A stretch of DNA of 64,000 nucleotides. Origin: Pseudodesulfovibrio profundus. Its GTDB lineage: Bacteria > Desulfobacterota > Desulfovibrionia > Desulfovibrionales > Desulfovibrionaceae. The notes beneath the pieces are model-generated. The model had not been told where the DNA came from and made no database searches. It saw only the letters and a program-made list of their open reading frames with translations. The position numbers and the translations under genes were made by a program. Positions 37,452 to 46,811 of this stretch are shown here, piece after piece; the stretch's first letter is position 1; each line of letters starts with the position of its first letter. The DNA lies in NCBI RefSeq assembly GCF_900217235.1, contig NZ_LT907975.1:3013001-3077000 (forward strand), read 5' to 3'.

Positions 37452-37474
37452 AAGGGAGCAATGAAGCTCCCCTT
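37452..37474 (-). terminator. Terminator of the Maf-type gene
   Basis: GAAGCTCCC / GGGAGC stem. On the minus strand it is followed by a T-run (eight T). Confidence 0.82.
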
Positions 37475-37497
37475 GTGATGATTCCGTTATTGTACTT

Positions 37498-39267
37498 TTA
37501 CGCGACCGCTTGCTTTGGCTTTTCCGTGCAGACCAGCTTGTCGATCTCGCGAACCTTTTTCATGACCGCTTTGGCGATTCGTTTGAATTCCGGGAAATCC
37601 TTTGTGTCATAGGAATGCTTGGCACGGGTCAGGCCGGCGAGGTCGATGCACTCGTTGAACAAGTACGGCATGTAGAGCGGGTCCTGTTTGATGAATGCTT
37701 CGATGCGCTGGAATGTCTGGTGGATTTCCTGTTGGTTCTTGTTCATGTTTTTGAATAATTTTGCCAGATGCTTTTCAGCATTGCGCATGGATGTAGACCA
37801 CATTGGGCCGCGGGGTTCGAGCGTCAAACTGTTGGTCGCTTCGCGGCAGCCAATGAACTCACCCATGAATCGATCAACACTGCCCGGGGCAGAGGCGAGC
37901 ACACCTTCTTTCAGGGCTGTCTCGATATCCATGGCCTTGGTACCGTTGATCACGGCACCGCCACCGTAAATATTGTAAATGGGGAAGGCGGCCTTTCGCA
38001 GGTCGTCTTCCAATTCACGCTTGGCAGTCATGTACTGGACGGTGGTCAGAATCTCTTCTCCGTCCATGTTCTTGGTCATCTGATGAAAGCTGCGCATGGT
38101 CATATTCTTGTTGAAACCGTGGTGGCCGCCTGCATGGGACTGGTTGTTGATCCATGCGTAATCCTGCCCGACCATGACCAGATGGTTGACTCCGGCCCAG
38201 CGCAGGAAGCGGGATAGCGTGACCGAGACATTGCCACCCGCGTCGAGGACCAGATCGTGATCCTTCATGACGTAAGTGCCCATGCCGCCTATGGTCCACA
38301 GGGGGATGGTCGGCCCAGTGTACCGCTTGATCGCTTCCGGGTTGACCTTGGTGGAATATATGAGCGGAATATCCGCCACAAAGTCAGGGTCCAGCCGGTG
38401 GAAGATGTCGAGCATGGACTTGTCATAGTCGATAGCCATGCAGAAGTGGGGCTTCAGCCCGATGTTCTGGAGGGCGGGGACGGTTTGCAGGCCGCATGTA
38501 TAAAGGACATGATTTTTGTGCTCAAGCAGCTTGGGAGCGTGATGCTCCAGGCTTGGTCCGGCACCGAGGATGACGGCACCCACGCCGCCCGCCTTGTTTT
38601 CAAGGCCCTTGAGCGAACCGTCCGACAGAGCTCGTTTGAAGTTCTGAACTTCATTGCCGACCATGACGTCCTGCCGGTAGCGCAGGGTGGAGAGTTCCAG
38701 CGAAAAGTTTTCGAGTTTGTCGCGAACTGTCTTGGTCCACCATGCGTACTCCTTGCCAAGCTGCTGGCTGGGAATATCGCCCTTGAGGTGAATCTGGCCG
38801 TAGATGAACTGGAGATCAAGATTTCGGATGACTTCATAGATGAAGTCCTGATCCGGGATCATGAGGTGAAATTTCTTGGACTCGAAAAAGGGGCGGTAAT
38901 CGGTCTGGCCGAGGCAGGCGAGGAGCATTTCCGCACGGGGTTCCAAAAGCATGACTTTGTGCGTGTCGGGTGTGTTGGTCAGAACGTGGTTCACGCCGTA
39001 ACCCAGGTTCGCGCCGACGATGAACGTGGCCGAGGTGTCGGGCTTGTCGTTCTTGGTCCAGTTGGCATACAGCCCGTTGGGCACCAGCGATTCAAGCATG
39101 CCCTTGCCGCTTTCCATGCGCCAGTCGTGAATCCCCATCTCATTGATGAAGATATTGTTGAGGAGTGCTTCTTCCTTGAACTCTTGATTGGTCAGCCACT
39201 GGTAAACGGGATTGCCGGTTCGCTGGAGATATTCAATGTTGTCTTGTAAAAACGGGTACGCTGTCAT
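37498..39267 (-). CDS. Maf/DUF115-family motility-associated glycosyltransferase-like protein
   Basis: A 589-residue protein with the DUF115 (6-hydroxymethylpterin pyrophosphokinase MptE-like) core: GAVILGAGPSLEHHAPKLLEHK, CGLQTVPALQNIGLKPHFCMAIDYD and later HLVMVGQDYAWINNQSHAGG. It also has the N-terminal motility-associated-factor region (ATFIVGANLGYGVNHVL). In Campylobacter, Helicobacter, Magnetospirillum and related bacteria, Maf proteins transfer nonulosonic acids to flagellins. Its location beside other envelope genes is compatible with flagellin glycosylation; no flagellin gene is in view. GAGGAAATGGC precedes the ATG. Confidence 0.88.
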   Translation of the reverse strand: MTAYPFLQDNIEYLQRTGNPVYQWLTNQEFKEEALLNNIFINEMGIHDWRMESGKGMLESLVPNGLYANWTKNDKPDTSATFIVGANLGYGVNHVLTNTPDTHKVMLLEPRAEMLLACLGQTDYRPFFESKKFHLMIPDQDFIYEVIRNLDLQFIYGQIHLKGDIPSQQLGKEYAWWTKTVRDKLENFSLELSTLRYRQDVMVGNEVQNFKRALSDGSLKGLENKAGGVGAVILGAGPSLEHHAPKLLEHKNHVLYTCGLQTVPALQNIGLKPHFCMAIDYDKSMLDIFHRLDPDFVADIPLIYSTKVNPEAIKRYTGPTIPLWTIGGMGTYVMKDHDLVLDAGGNVSVTLSRFLRWAGVNHLVMVGQDYAWINNQSHAGGHHGFNKNMTMRSFHQMTKNMDGEEILTTVQYMTAKRELEDDLRKAAFPIYNIYGGGAVINGTKAMDIETALKEGVLASAPGSVDRFMGEFIGCREATNSLTLEPRGPMWSTSMRNAEKHLAKLFKNMNKNQQEIHQTFQRIEAFIKQDPLYMPYLFNECIDLAGLTRAKHSYDTKDFPEFKRIAKAVMKKVREIDKLVCTEKPKQAVA

Positions 39268-39417
39268 GCCATTTCCTCACACTACTGTTTGCAGATTGCT
39301 CTGTTGATCGATCGCTGAGACAATTGCACGTAATGTGCCAGTTGCGTGAAGGCGCTTTTTGACCTACTGTGCTGGGACCAATAATTAATACTTTGCCCAT
39401 GATTTCAGGGGAGTACC

Positions 39418-41697
39418 ATGAATATAGACCTTTTGGCGCTCATCGGCGAGACCCCGCTGGTGGAAATCCGCCATCTTAATCCCAATCCGCACGTCAAGAT
39501 TTTGGCGAAAATCGAGGCGCAGAATCCCGGCGGATCCATCAAGGACCGGGTAGCCGCAGCCATGATCGAAGCTGCCGAGGCTTCGGGCGAGTTGACAAAA
39601 GACAAGATCATTATTGAAGCCACCTCGGGCAATACCGGGGTTGGGCTGGCCATGGTTGCGGCTATCAAGGGATACCGCATCAAGCTGCTCATGCCGGAGA
39701 CCGCGAGCGAAGAGCGCAAGATGATCATGGCCGCTTATGGTGCCGAACTGGAGCTGACACCGGGCCATCTTTCCACGGACGGGGCCATCGAGCAGGCGTA
39801 CCGCTATGCCCGTGAAGAGCCGGAAACTTACGTGCTGATGGATCAGTTCAACAATCCGGCATCCATTGATGCGCATTACAACGGCACTGGCCGCGAGATT
39901 TGGGAGCAGACCAACGGCGAAGTGACCCATTGTGTCATGACGCTCGGTACGTCCGGCACGGCCATGGGCATTGCCAAGCGGTTGCATGAGGAAGGTGGCG
40001 TGCATGTGGCGGCGGTGGAGCCGTACGCAGGGCACAAGATTCAGGGCCTCAAAAACATGTTGGAGTCCTATCCCCCCGGAATTTACGACAAGAACAACCT
40101 TGATGAAATCCTGCACGTTGAGGATGACGTTGCCTTTGATATGTGTCGTCGTCTTGCCCGTGAAGAAGGGATTTTCGTGGGCATGAGTTCCGGTGCTGCC
40201 ATGGCCGGAGCCATCCAGATGGCGGAGCGGGTGGAGTCCGGCCTGATCGTCACCATTTTCCCCGATTCAGGGGAGCGGTATCTTTCCACCCACCTGTACA
40301 AACAGCAGAGCGGGAGTGGCGTCTCTGTTTTCGATATGGCGTCGGGCAAACAGAAACATCTCGATACCAATGCAGGACTTGGGCTCTACACCATGGGGCC
40401 GTCACTGGATAATCCGGACGGGCTCGATGCGTGGCGACGTGTTGTTCTGCAGGATGTCATGGCGCGTCATCTGGCATCACGCGGCGTGAATACCTCGCTT
40501 GCCGTGGGGCTTACCGATATGGATGACCGGACGCTTACCGCGGCCCGTGAGGCCGGGATTTCCCGTGAATCCTTTGCGGCCGATCGCCGCGAGGCCATTT
40601 TGCGTCGGGCTGAAGATATGGGCGTGGATAGCAGCGTGTCTTTTCCGCTGTCCTCTGCCTCTGACGAGATGTCTCTTGAGCTGTGCCGCAAGCTTCTCGG
40701 TAAGGGGTTGGCGTACGAAAAGCTGCGGTCCGTATATTTTGACGTCTTCCGTGACAAGCGCTACGGCGAGATCGGAACCGTGGATATGGATAAGGTGTCC
40801 GGTGGACGAACCGTCGATCTCGGAAGCTATGTAAAGGACAACCCCCTTGATTTTACCTTGTTGAAACGGGCTACGCTTCTTGATCTCAAACGCGGGGAAG
40901 TGCTGGAAACCGAGTGGGGCAATGTGCGCCCAAGCTGGTTCCTGCAGCACGCGGCAACGGCTCTCACCACGCAGAAGCGGACCGACATCATGATCGGTAG
41001 CGAGAAGCATCGCTTTCCGCATCTTGAAAACCTGCGGGCTATCTGGTCCACGGCAGGGCGTGAGTTGCAGGCATGGATGGTCTGCCAGCAGGCAACGGAC
41101 GGTGCCGATGGTGACCTGATCTCCGTAGCTGAAACACTGGGCGGATTCCGCGCGGCTCGTTTCTGGCTGCTCTCGGCCGCAAGCCGCAAACCGCTGTGTG
41201 CATCCCAGGACAACCTGAAAATGTGGGCGCGTAACTGGCGCAAGATTCAGGAATGTGCCGCAGTGCTCACATTGGCCAGCGACAATCATGGGGATGTCAT
41301 ATCCTCGGAAGTAGAGCAGGCAGTGTTCAATCTCAAGGCCGGTTTCAAGACGGCAATGGAAGACGATGCGGCCCTGCATCACTTCTGGCCTGTGCTTTTC
41401 AAGTTCGTGAAAGAGGTCAACGGTTGGGCCGCGAAGGGGATACTTACCGGGGCGGCTGCAAAAAGTTGCCTTGAAGAATTGCGGGTCGTGGATGGAATTC
41501 TTGGTATTCTTGATCACGCACAGATGCCTATTCCGCTTTCCGATCTCCCCGCAGAGGTGCAGGGGATGCTCGCAGATCGACAAAAAGCGCGTGAGAGCAA
41601 GGACTTTGAAGCATCGGATTCACTGCGCGATCAGATCATGAACGCCGGATTTCGTCTTGAAGATACTGCCAATGTTCCGCGTGTATTTCGTGCATAG
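39418..41697 (+). CDS. Cysteine synthase fused to a degenerate CysRS-like domain
   Basis: A 759-residue fusion. Residues ~1-300 are an O-acetylserine sulfhydrylase: MNIDLLALIGETPLVEI, the PLP Lys in PGGSIKDR, EATSGNTGVGLA and TSGTAMGIAKRL. Residues ~320-759 follow the outline of cysteinyl-tRNA synthetase: VGLTDMDDRTLTAAREAG matches CysRS FTDVDDKI, and the C-terminal helical DALR-like region ends ESKDFEASDSLRDQIMNAG. But the zinc Cys and HIGH motif (expected after GLYTMGPS) read DNPDGLDAWRR, and KMSKS is absent (DGDLISVAET). Aminoacylation is therefore unlikely. The fused domain may sense tRNA or cysteine status. A terminator follows. Confidence 0.85.
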   Translation: MNIDLLALIGETPLVEIRHLNPNPHVKILAKIEAQNPGGSIKDRVAAAMIEAAEASGELTKDKIIIEATSGNTGVGLAMVAAIKGYRIKLLMPETASEERKMIMAAYGAELELTPGHLSTDGAIEQAYRYAREEPETYVLMDQFNNPASIDAHYNGTGREIWEQTNGEVTHCVMTLGTSGTAMGIAKRLHEEGGVHVAAVEPYAGHKIQGLKNMLESYPPGIYDKNNLDEILHVEDDVAFDMCRRLAREEGIFVGMSSGAAMAGAIQMAERVESGLIVTIFPDSGERYLSTHLYKQQSGSGVSVFDMASGKQKHLDTNAGLGLYTMGPSLDNPDGLDAWRRVVLQDVMARHLASRGVNTSLAVGLTDMDDRTLTAAREAGISRESFAADRREAILRRAEDMGVDSSVSFPLSSASDEMSLELCRKLLGKGLAYEKLRSVYFDVFRDKRYGEIGTVDMDKVSGGRTVDLGSYVKDNPLDFTLLKRATLLDLKRGEVLETEWGNVRPSWFLQHAATALTTQKRTDIMIGSEKHRFPHLENLRAIWSTAGRELQAWMVCQQATDGADGDLISVAETLGGFRAARFWLLSAASRKPLCASQDNLKMWARNWRKIQECAAVLTLASDNHGDVISSEVEQAVFNLKAGFKTAMEDDAALHHFWPVLFKFVKEVNGWAAKGILTGAAAKSCLEELRVVDGILGILDHAQMPIPLSDLPAEVQGMLADRQKARESKDFEASDSLRDQIMNAGFRLEDTANVPRVFRA

Positions 41698-41762
41698 TGA
41701 GTGCTGAAAAGCTGTGGCGATCTACAGATTGTAGCGTACATATCCCTGGTTGATGAAAACTT

Positions 41763-41798
41763 GAGACTCTCAAAACTGTTTGAGAGTCTCTTTTTTTT
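41763..41798 (+). terminator. Terminator of the cysteine synthase fusion
   Basis: GAGACTCTCAAA pairs with TTTGAGAGTCTC around ACTG and is followed by eight T. Confidence 0.95.
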
Positions 41799-41990
41799 GG
41801 GGAAAAACGTGGAAGCCATCAAGATGATATGCGGGGATATTGGATGATGAAAAACTGCTGAATGAGGTAGGCTGAAGCTATGGGGAGCGTGGTTTTGTAA
41901 GCAGTTATTGGTTTTTAAGTTGCAGGATAGCGGTGATTATCAGGATTTTTGCGAAGAAGAATTAACAGTTTTGAGCGGTAGCACAATGGA

Positions 41991-42034
41991 AACCCCTTTC
42001 ACACCCTGATTGGATTTCAGGGCGTGAAAGGGGT
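41991..42034 (-). terminator. Terminator of the aminotransferase gene
   Basis: AACCCCTTTCACACCCTGA pairs with TCAGGGCGTGAAAGGGGT: an 18-bp stem with one mismatch. On the minus strand it is followed by TTTCC. Very stable despite few T. Confidence 0.78.
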
Positions 42035-42073
42035 GTATCTTGCTGTAAATGCTGTTTTAATCTGGTCAGGGTG

Positions 42074-43249
42074 TTACGCGTAAAGCTCCAGATATTTCTC
42101 CAGTCTATCCATGCCCTCTTTGATGTCATCCATTGCCGTGGCGTAGGAAAAACGGATGAATCCTTCTGCGCCGGGCCCGAAGTCGATACCGGGAGTGACG
42201 CCGATCTTGGCTTTTTCAAGAATGTCATAGGCCAATTTGAGGGAGGAGCCGTCGAATTTTTCGGCCAAATGGCGCATGTTAACCAGCACGTAAAATGCGC
42301 CAGTCGGATCGTTTTTGATGTCAAATCCCATCTTTTTGAGGCGGTCGAGTATGTAAATGCGCCGCTCGTTGTAGGTCTTTTTCATGTGCGCAACGTCGAG
42401 GTCCGCTTCCTTCAGTGCCGCCACGCCGCCCCATTGGGCCATGCTGTTCGCGGAAATGAAGAAGTTCTGACAGACAGTCTGAAGCGTGCGGATGAAGTCC
42501 TGTGGTGCAATGAGATAGCCCAGACGCCAGCCGGTCATGGCATAGAGCTTGGAAAATCCGTTCAAAACAAAGGCGCGATCCGTGTATTCGAGGATGGAAT
42601 GTGCCTCTCCTTCGTATACAAGGCCATTGTATATTTCGTCGGAAATGATCCACAGATTGAACTCTTCCGCCAGTTTGGCAATGGCTTTCATGCGTTCTTC
42701 GGAGAGCAGGGTGCCTGTCGGGTTGGCCGGGGAGTTGATCAGAATGGCTTTGACATTGTCATTGGCAGCAATGGCTTCGCGGATGGCAGAGACACGAAAC
42801 TGAAAGGAATCCTCTTCACTGACCGGGATTTTCAGCGACTCGGCACCGGCAAAGGTGATGAAGTTGTCGTAGCAGGCATAGCAGGGATCGGACGTGATGA
42901 CCTTGTCGCCTTCCTCAAGAATTGCCGAGAAAAGGGCGAGCATTGCCGGGCTTGTTCCCTGCGTGACTGCAATGTTCCCCGGTTGAACAGATACTCCGTA
43001 GTTCTTCCGGTAATCCTCTGCGATGGCTTCGCGCAATTCAATGATGCCCAGCGAGTGGGTATAGTGGGTGTGCCCGTTGTCCAGCGCCTTGCAGGATGCC
43101 CGCTTGATGCAGTCCGGGGTATCGAAGTCCGGCTCGCCCACCTCCATATGGATGATGGATTCACCGTTACGTTCCATTTCCTGTGCGGCTTCAAGAACTT
43201 CCATGACCAGAAACGGGGTGATGTCACAACAGCGTTTGGAAATACTCAT
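42074..43249 (-). CDS. PLP-dependent class I/II aminotransferase
   Basis: A 391-residue fold-type I aminotransferase. It has MEVGEPDFDTPDCIKRA at the N terminus, NPTGTLLSEERM, SDEIYNGLVYEG, the PLP Lys in NGFSKLYAMTGWRLGY, and the C-terminal carboxylate-binding Arg in EGFIRFSYA. It belongs to the aspartate/alanine/aromatic aminotransferase group (AspC-like in archaeal-type); the exact amino donor is not decided from sequence. Single gene with terminators on both sides. Confidence 0.93.
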   Translation of the reverse strand: MSISKRCCDITPFLVMEVLEAAQEMERNGESIIHMEVGEPDFDTPDCIKRASCKALDNGHTHYTHSLGIIELREAIAEDYRKNYGVSVQPGNIAVTQGTSPAMLALFSAILEEGDKVITSDPCYACYDNFITFAGAESLKIPVSEEDSFQFRVSAIREAIAANDNVKAILINSPANPTGTLLSEERMKAIAKLAEEFNLWIISDEIYNGLVYEGEAHSILEYTDRAFVLNGFSKLYAMTGWRLGYLIAPQDFIRTLQTVCQNFFISANSMAQWGGVAALKEADLDVAHMKKTYNERRIYILDRLKKMGFDIKNDPTGAFYVLVNMRHLAEKFDGSSLKLAYDILEKAKIGVTPGIDFGPGAEGFIRFSYATAMDDIKEGMDRLEKYLELYA

Positions 43250-43276
43250 CTCTCAACTCTCTCATCTCTCAATATA

Positions 43277-43318
43277 AAACGCCCCGCCCCGAGCGAAACA
43301 GCAAAGGGCGGGGCGTTT
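43277..43318 (-). terminator. Terminator after the FKBP gene
   Basis: AAACGCCCCGCCC pairs with GGGCGGGGCGTTT (13 bp). It lies 22 bases after the FKBP stop on the minus strand and just upstream of the aminotransferase start. Confidence 0.85.
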
Positions 43319-43339
43319 ATTTAATCAACATGCAATTAT

Positions 43340-43768
43340 TTAAGCAACTTCGACAACGTTGATATCAAACACCAGCGTTTTGCCAGCGAGGGGATGGTTG
43401 CCGTCGAGGGTGACCATCTCTTCGTCGAAATCTGTGACACGCACGTAAGCGGGCTGACCGTCTTCGGTGCGGATTTCAAGCATGATGTCTTTTTCCAGTT
43501 CAACATTCGGCGGAATCTGTTCTTTACGAACCTGGAATACCAACTGATCGTTGGGCTCGCCGTACCCTTCTTCGGGCGGTACTTCCACGGTGGCGGAGTC
43601 GCCAGCGGATTTACCGATGACAGCTTTTTCAAAACCGGCGATGACCATGCCTTCGCCGAGCTTGAACTCCAACGGGTCGCGGCCTTCGCTCGAATCGAAC
43701 TGGCTGCCGTCGTCTTTCAGAGTTCCTGTGTAGTGAACCTTAACCGTGCTACCTTTTTGCGCAGTCAT
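43340..43768 (-). CDS. SlyD-like FKBP-type peptidyl-prolyl isomerase
   Basis: ATG 43768 follows AAGGAG; the longer frame to 44083 covers a palindrome and is not used. The 142-residue protein has FKBP halves VHYTGTLKDDGSQFDSS and GEGMVIAGFEKAVIG separated by an insert-in-flap domain (EGYGEPNDQLVFQV... DGNHPLAGKTLVF), as in SlyD. It catalyses proline isomerisation with chaperone activity through the insert. It lacks the His-rich metal-binding tail of E. coli SlyD, ending DINVVEVA. Confidence 0.93.
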   Translation of the reverse strand: MTAQKGSTVKVHYTGTLKDDGSQFDSSEGRDPLEFKLGEGMVIAGFEKAVIGKSAGDSATVEVPPEEGYGEPNDQLVFQVRKEQIPPNVELEKDIMLEIRTEDGQPAYVRVTDFDEEMVTLDGNHPLAGKTLVFDINVVEVA

Positions 43769-43796
43769 AATGACTCCTTGTTTTGGCCTCCGGCGG

Positions 43797-43856
43797 CTGG
43801 GGTAAGGGGAGAGGGAACCTCCCTGTACAAAGAGGTTCCCTCTCCCCTTACCCCAG
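43797..43856. repeat. Perfect 25-bp inverted repeat (extragenic palindrome)
   Basis: Bases 43797-43821 (CTGGGGTAAGGGG...) are the exact reverse complement of 43832-43856 (...CCCCTTACCCCAG), with a 10-base loop CCTGTACAAA. It lies between the FKBP start and the trpS end, where both genes are on the minus strand, so a plain terminator for trpS would duplicate the hairpin at 44057. Purine-rich arms and length suggest a dispersed palindromic or REP/MITE-like element. Confidence 0.9.
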
Positions 43857-44056
43857 ACCCCCATCCTTTCTCCCTTGCTTGACGTATCAACGGTCTGGCC
43901 ATCGAACGGGGGGAAGGAAGGCGGCGCTCGGACAACATGTCTCGGCGCGAGGGCGTTTCTATTTAATTTTATGTAACCATAATCAGTCTTACTGACAATG
44001 GTTGAAATAAAAAGATGTATTGCCTGCCCAAAAAGAAGGGACGGGGAATACATCAT

Positions 44057-44090
44057 TGACCGGACAGCCGTGCAAGCGGCCATCCGGTCA
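44057..44090 (-). terminator. Terminator of trpS operon
   Basis: TGACCGGA and TCCGGTCA pair around an inner GCCG/CGGC stem, 12 bases past the trpS stop on the minus strand. On that strand it is followed by ATGATG rather than a T tract. Confidence 0.65.
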
Positions 44091-44101
44091 TTGTTATTTC
44101 A

Positions 44102-45091
44102 TTAAAAGTCGAATCCGGTGACTTTTCGAACTTCGGCCATGGTCTGCTCGGCAAAAGTGCGTGCCTTTGCGTTACCTGCCTCAAGGATTTCCTGAACGCG
44201 CTCGTCCGTGCAGGCGGCGCGGCGCTCGTGCAGCGGGGTGAGGAAACGTTCCAGGGATTCGAGCAGCACCTTCTTACAGTCCACACAACCCCAGCTTGCG
44301 TTGCGGCAGCCTTCCTGAATCTCGGGCAGCTTGGCCGGATCGGTCATCAGCTTGTGGTACGGGTAAAGGTTGCAGATATCGGGATCGCCCGGATCGGACT
44401 TGCGGAGGCGGTTCTCATCGGTCTTCATGCCGCGAACCTTGGGAACGATCTCATCCATGGGTTCGGAAAGCATGATGGAGTTGCCATAGGATTTGGACAT
44501 CTTGCGTCCATCGAGTCCGGGCAGTTTGGCTTCTTCGGTGAGCATATCAGCCGGTTCCGGGAACAGCTCCGTGCCGTTGAGGTGGTTGAAGCGGCGAGCG
44601 ATCTCGCGGTTCAATTCCAGGTGCGGCAGTTGGTCCTTGCCAACGGGAACGGCTGCAGGCTTGTACAGCAGGATGTCGGCTGCCTGAAGAACCGGGTATC
44701 CGAGGAAACCATGGGTGTTCAGATCCTTCTGCGTCAACTCGCCCTTGATTTCCTTGTAGGTCGGGTTGCGTTCCAGCCAACCCAGCGGGGTAATCATGGA
44801 GAAATAGAGATACAGTTCAGCGTGTTCCTTGACCATGGACTGCTGGAAGATCACGCACTTCTCGGGATCGAGACCGGCTGCGACCCAGTCCTTAACCAGA
44901 CCGGGAACGAATTCCTTGATCTTGGTGGGGTTCGCGTATTCGCTGGTCATGGCGTGCCAATCGGCCACGAAAAAATAACAGTCGTACTCTTCCTGGAGTT
45001 TGAGCCAGTTGGCGATAACGCCGAAGTAGTGACCGAGGTGGAGGGGGCCGGTGGGCCTCATGCCGGAGAGGATGCGTTTGTTTTCGCTCAT
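44102..45091 (-). CDS. trpS: Tryptophanyl-tRNA synthetase
   Basis: A 329-residue class I synthetase with the HIGH-equivalent PTGPLHLGHYFG (about 13-24) and the KMSKS loop GRKMSKSYGNS (about 194-204). A FVADWHAMTS motif and a zinc-like CVDCKK pair are near the C-terminal half. It charges tRNA-Trp with tryptophan. It is downstream of the site-2 protease gene on the same strand with 12 bases between, so they form an operon. Confidence 0.97.
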   Translation of the reverse strand: MSENKRILSGMRPTGPLHLGHYFGVIANWLKLQEEYDCYFFVADWHAMTSEYANPTKIKEFVPGLVKDWVAAGLDPEKCVIFQQSMVKEHAELYLYFSMITPLGWLERNPTYKEIKGELTQKDLNTHGFLGYPVLQAADILLYKPAAVPVGKDQLPHLELNREIARRFNHLNGTELFPEPADMLTEEAKLPGLDGRKMSKSYGNSIMLSEPMDEIVPKVRGMKTDENRLRKSDPGDPDICNLYPYHKLMTDPAKLPEIQEGCRNASWGCVDCKKVLLESLERFLTPLHERRAACTDERVQEILEAGNAKARTFAEQTMAEVRKVTGFDF

Positions 45092-45103
45092 GATATATGT
45101 GGG

Positions 45104-45769
45104 TTAAATGGTTACGCCGAGCAGGCTCGCGGCTCCGCGGACCAGCGGGAATATGACCGCGCCGACCAGGGAGTAGCCGGAAAACTGCCCGACCATGATG
45201 ATACCGATGAGGATAATGAATCCGTATCGGTTCAGGCTCATGTACTTGTATGCCAAGTTAGGCGGGAGAAAGTACGCCAATACGTTGCTGCCGTCCAGTG
45301 GCGGAATGGGCAGCAGGTTGAACACGCCCAGAATAAGGTTCACGAAAACGCCTGCCTGCGAAATCAGATACAGGGGTACGATGACCGTATCCGTAAACTG
45401 GGATTGTTCAAAATGTGTGAATGTCAGAATGTGGATGACCAGGGCGAATATGGCGGCAAGCAGAAAGTTGACGCCGGGACCAGCAATGGCCGTCAGTAAC
45501 ATGCCTTTGCGTGGATTCTTGAAGAAATTCGGATTGATGGGGACCGGTTTTGCCCATCCGAAATGAACGAGGAAAAAGGCGAGCGTTCCCAGTGGGTCAA
45601 GATGCTTGATCGGGTTGAGCGTCAGGCGTCCTTGTGATTTAGCCGTAGGGTCACCGAGCAGATAGGCCACATAGCCGTGGGCTACCTCGTGACAGACCAG
45701 AGCGATGAGCAGGCCGGGAGCCAGTATGGCATACCGCTGCAGCGCTTCGGGTGAAAAGAAATCGAACAT
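45104..45769 (-). CDS. Site-2 protease family (M50) membrane metalloprotease
   Basis: A 221-residue protein with several TM helices, the zinc motif HEVAHG (about 27-32) and the third ligand in PIPPLDGSNVL. This compact form without PDZ or CBS domains is common in bacteria and of unknown substrate. It sits immediately upstream of trpS in an apparent two-gene operon, an arrangement that may reflect only shared transcription. No clear ribosome site. Confidence 0.9.
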   Translation of the reverse strand: MFDFFSPEALQRYAILAPGLLIALVCHEVAHGYVAYLLGDPTAKSQGRLTLNPIKHLDPLGTLAFFLVHFGWAKPVPINPNFFKNPRKGMLLTAIAGPGVNFLLAAIFALVIHILTFTHFEQSQFTDTVIVPLYLISQAGVFVNLILGVFNLLPIPPLDGSNVLAYFLPPNLAYKYMSLNRYGFIILIGIIMVGQFSGYSLVGAVIFPLVRGAASLLGVTI

Positions 45770-45839
45770 TTGAAGCGGCTACCACGTACCGTGCCGCTGG
45801 GCAAGCGGAATGTCGGTGACTGACGCGGATAAACCGGGG

Positions 45840-46811
45840 TTAGGTGATCTTTGCTCGTGAGAGCAACTCAATGAATTTCTTGAGCAAAATTTTGTCCGTG
45901 GCCCCGTCGTCTTCCATGATGGCCTTGAGTGCCTGAAATGGTTTCAAGGCTTTTCTATATGGCTGGTTACGCGTCAGGTTGTCGTACGTATTGGCCAGGG
46001 CGACGATCTTGGTGTGCATGGGCAGATCGGAGCTGACCGCTTTGGTCGGATACCCTTTGCCGTCGGCCCGTTCATGGTGAAACAGGATACAGTTGGTCGC
46101 GATGGTCGGCAGATTGAAGGTCGCACACGTCCGCGCTCCGACCATGGGGTGCAGGGCGAGGATGTCCTGTTCGTCCGGCTCCAGCTTGTCCGGGTCCTGA
46201 TTGATAATTTCGGCAGGGAGTGCTGTCTTGCCGATATCGTGAATGAGCGCCCCCATTCCACAGGTCAGGGTTTTGTACTCGTCATACTCGAATTCCTGCA
46301 TCAGAGTGACGGCATAAACCATGGTGCTGATGCCGTGGTGGTAAGTTTCATACCCCTTGTTGATGAGGCTTGAAAGATGCTTGAGCGACTTGGGCGACTG
46401 CAGGAATGTGGCCGTGGACTCAATGAGTTTTTCAAACCGTAGGTACCGCTTTTCAAACGCTGGTCCGGGCAGGTTGTCCTCAAACAGTTCCTTGCCGAGC
46501 ACGGTGGCCGAATTGGTCCAGGCCTGCGCACGTTCCGCTACTGGGATGCTTTCATCATCCAGAACGCCGGAGATGTTTTCCAGTAGATAGTGCCGGTACA
46601 GGTCCCGATCCCTGTTGGCGATATAGACCTGCAGGACATTGTTATTGACCAGTTCCTGCCGTTTGTCCTGGGTGAATGTCCGGCCTCCGGCATTGAACAG
46701 CACGTAGTAGTTTTCATGTCGCAAATATACGCCGAACTCAGCACATGAGTTTGGGCGGATAATAAGGGGCGATATGGCAAAGTATTGGTTATTATTTGCT
46801 AATTGCGACAT
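45840..46811 (-). CDS. HD-GYP domain phosphodiesterase-like protein
   Basis: ATG 46811 is chosen over the TTG three bases upstream because of AGGAG spacing. The 323-residue protein has a unique N-terminal region (~120 residues) and an HD-GYP domain: ALIHDIGKTALP, LHPMVGARTC, and HHERADGKGYP, the HHExxDGxGYP signature. HD-GYP domains usually hydrolyse cyclic di-GMP, so a role in motile/sessile switching is plausible. The first HD is HDIGK; the upstream His pair is present in ETYHHG. Confidence 0.9.
   Translation of the reverse strand: MSQLANNNQYFAISPLIIRPNSCAEFGVYLRHENYYVLFNAGGRTFTQDKRQELVNNNVLQVYIANRDRDLYRHYLLENISGVLDDESIPVAERAQAWTNSATVLGKELFEDNLPGPAFEKRYLRFEKLIESTATFLQSPKSLKHLSSLINKGYETYHHGISTMVYAVTLMQEFEYDEYKTLTCGMGALIHDIGKTALPAEIINQDPDKLEPDEQDILALHPMVGARTCATFNLPTIATNCILFHHERADGKGYPTKAVSSDLPMHTKIVALANTYDNLTRNQPYRKALKPFQALKAIMEDDGATDKILLKKFIELLSRAKIT

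Noticed and set aside
43769..44083. N-terminal extension of the FKBP frame
   Set aside because: It runs through the 25-bp palindrome and lacks a ribosome site; AAGGAG places the start at 43768.
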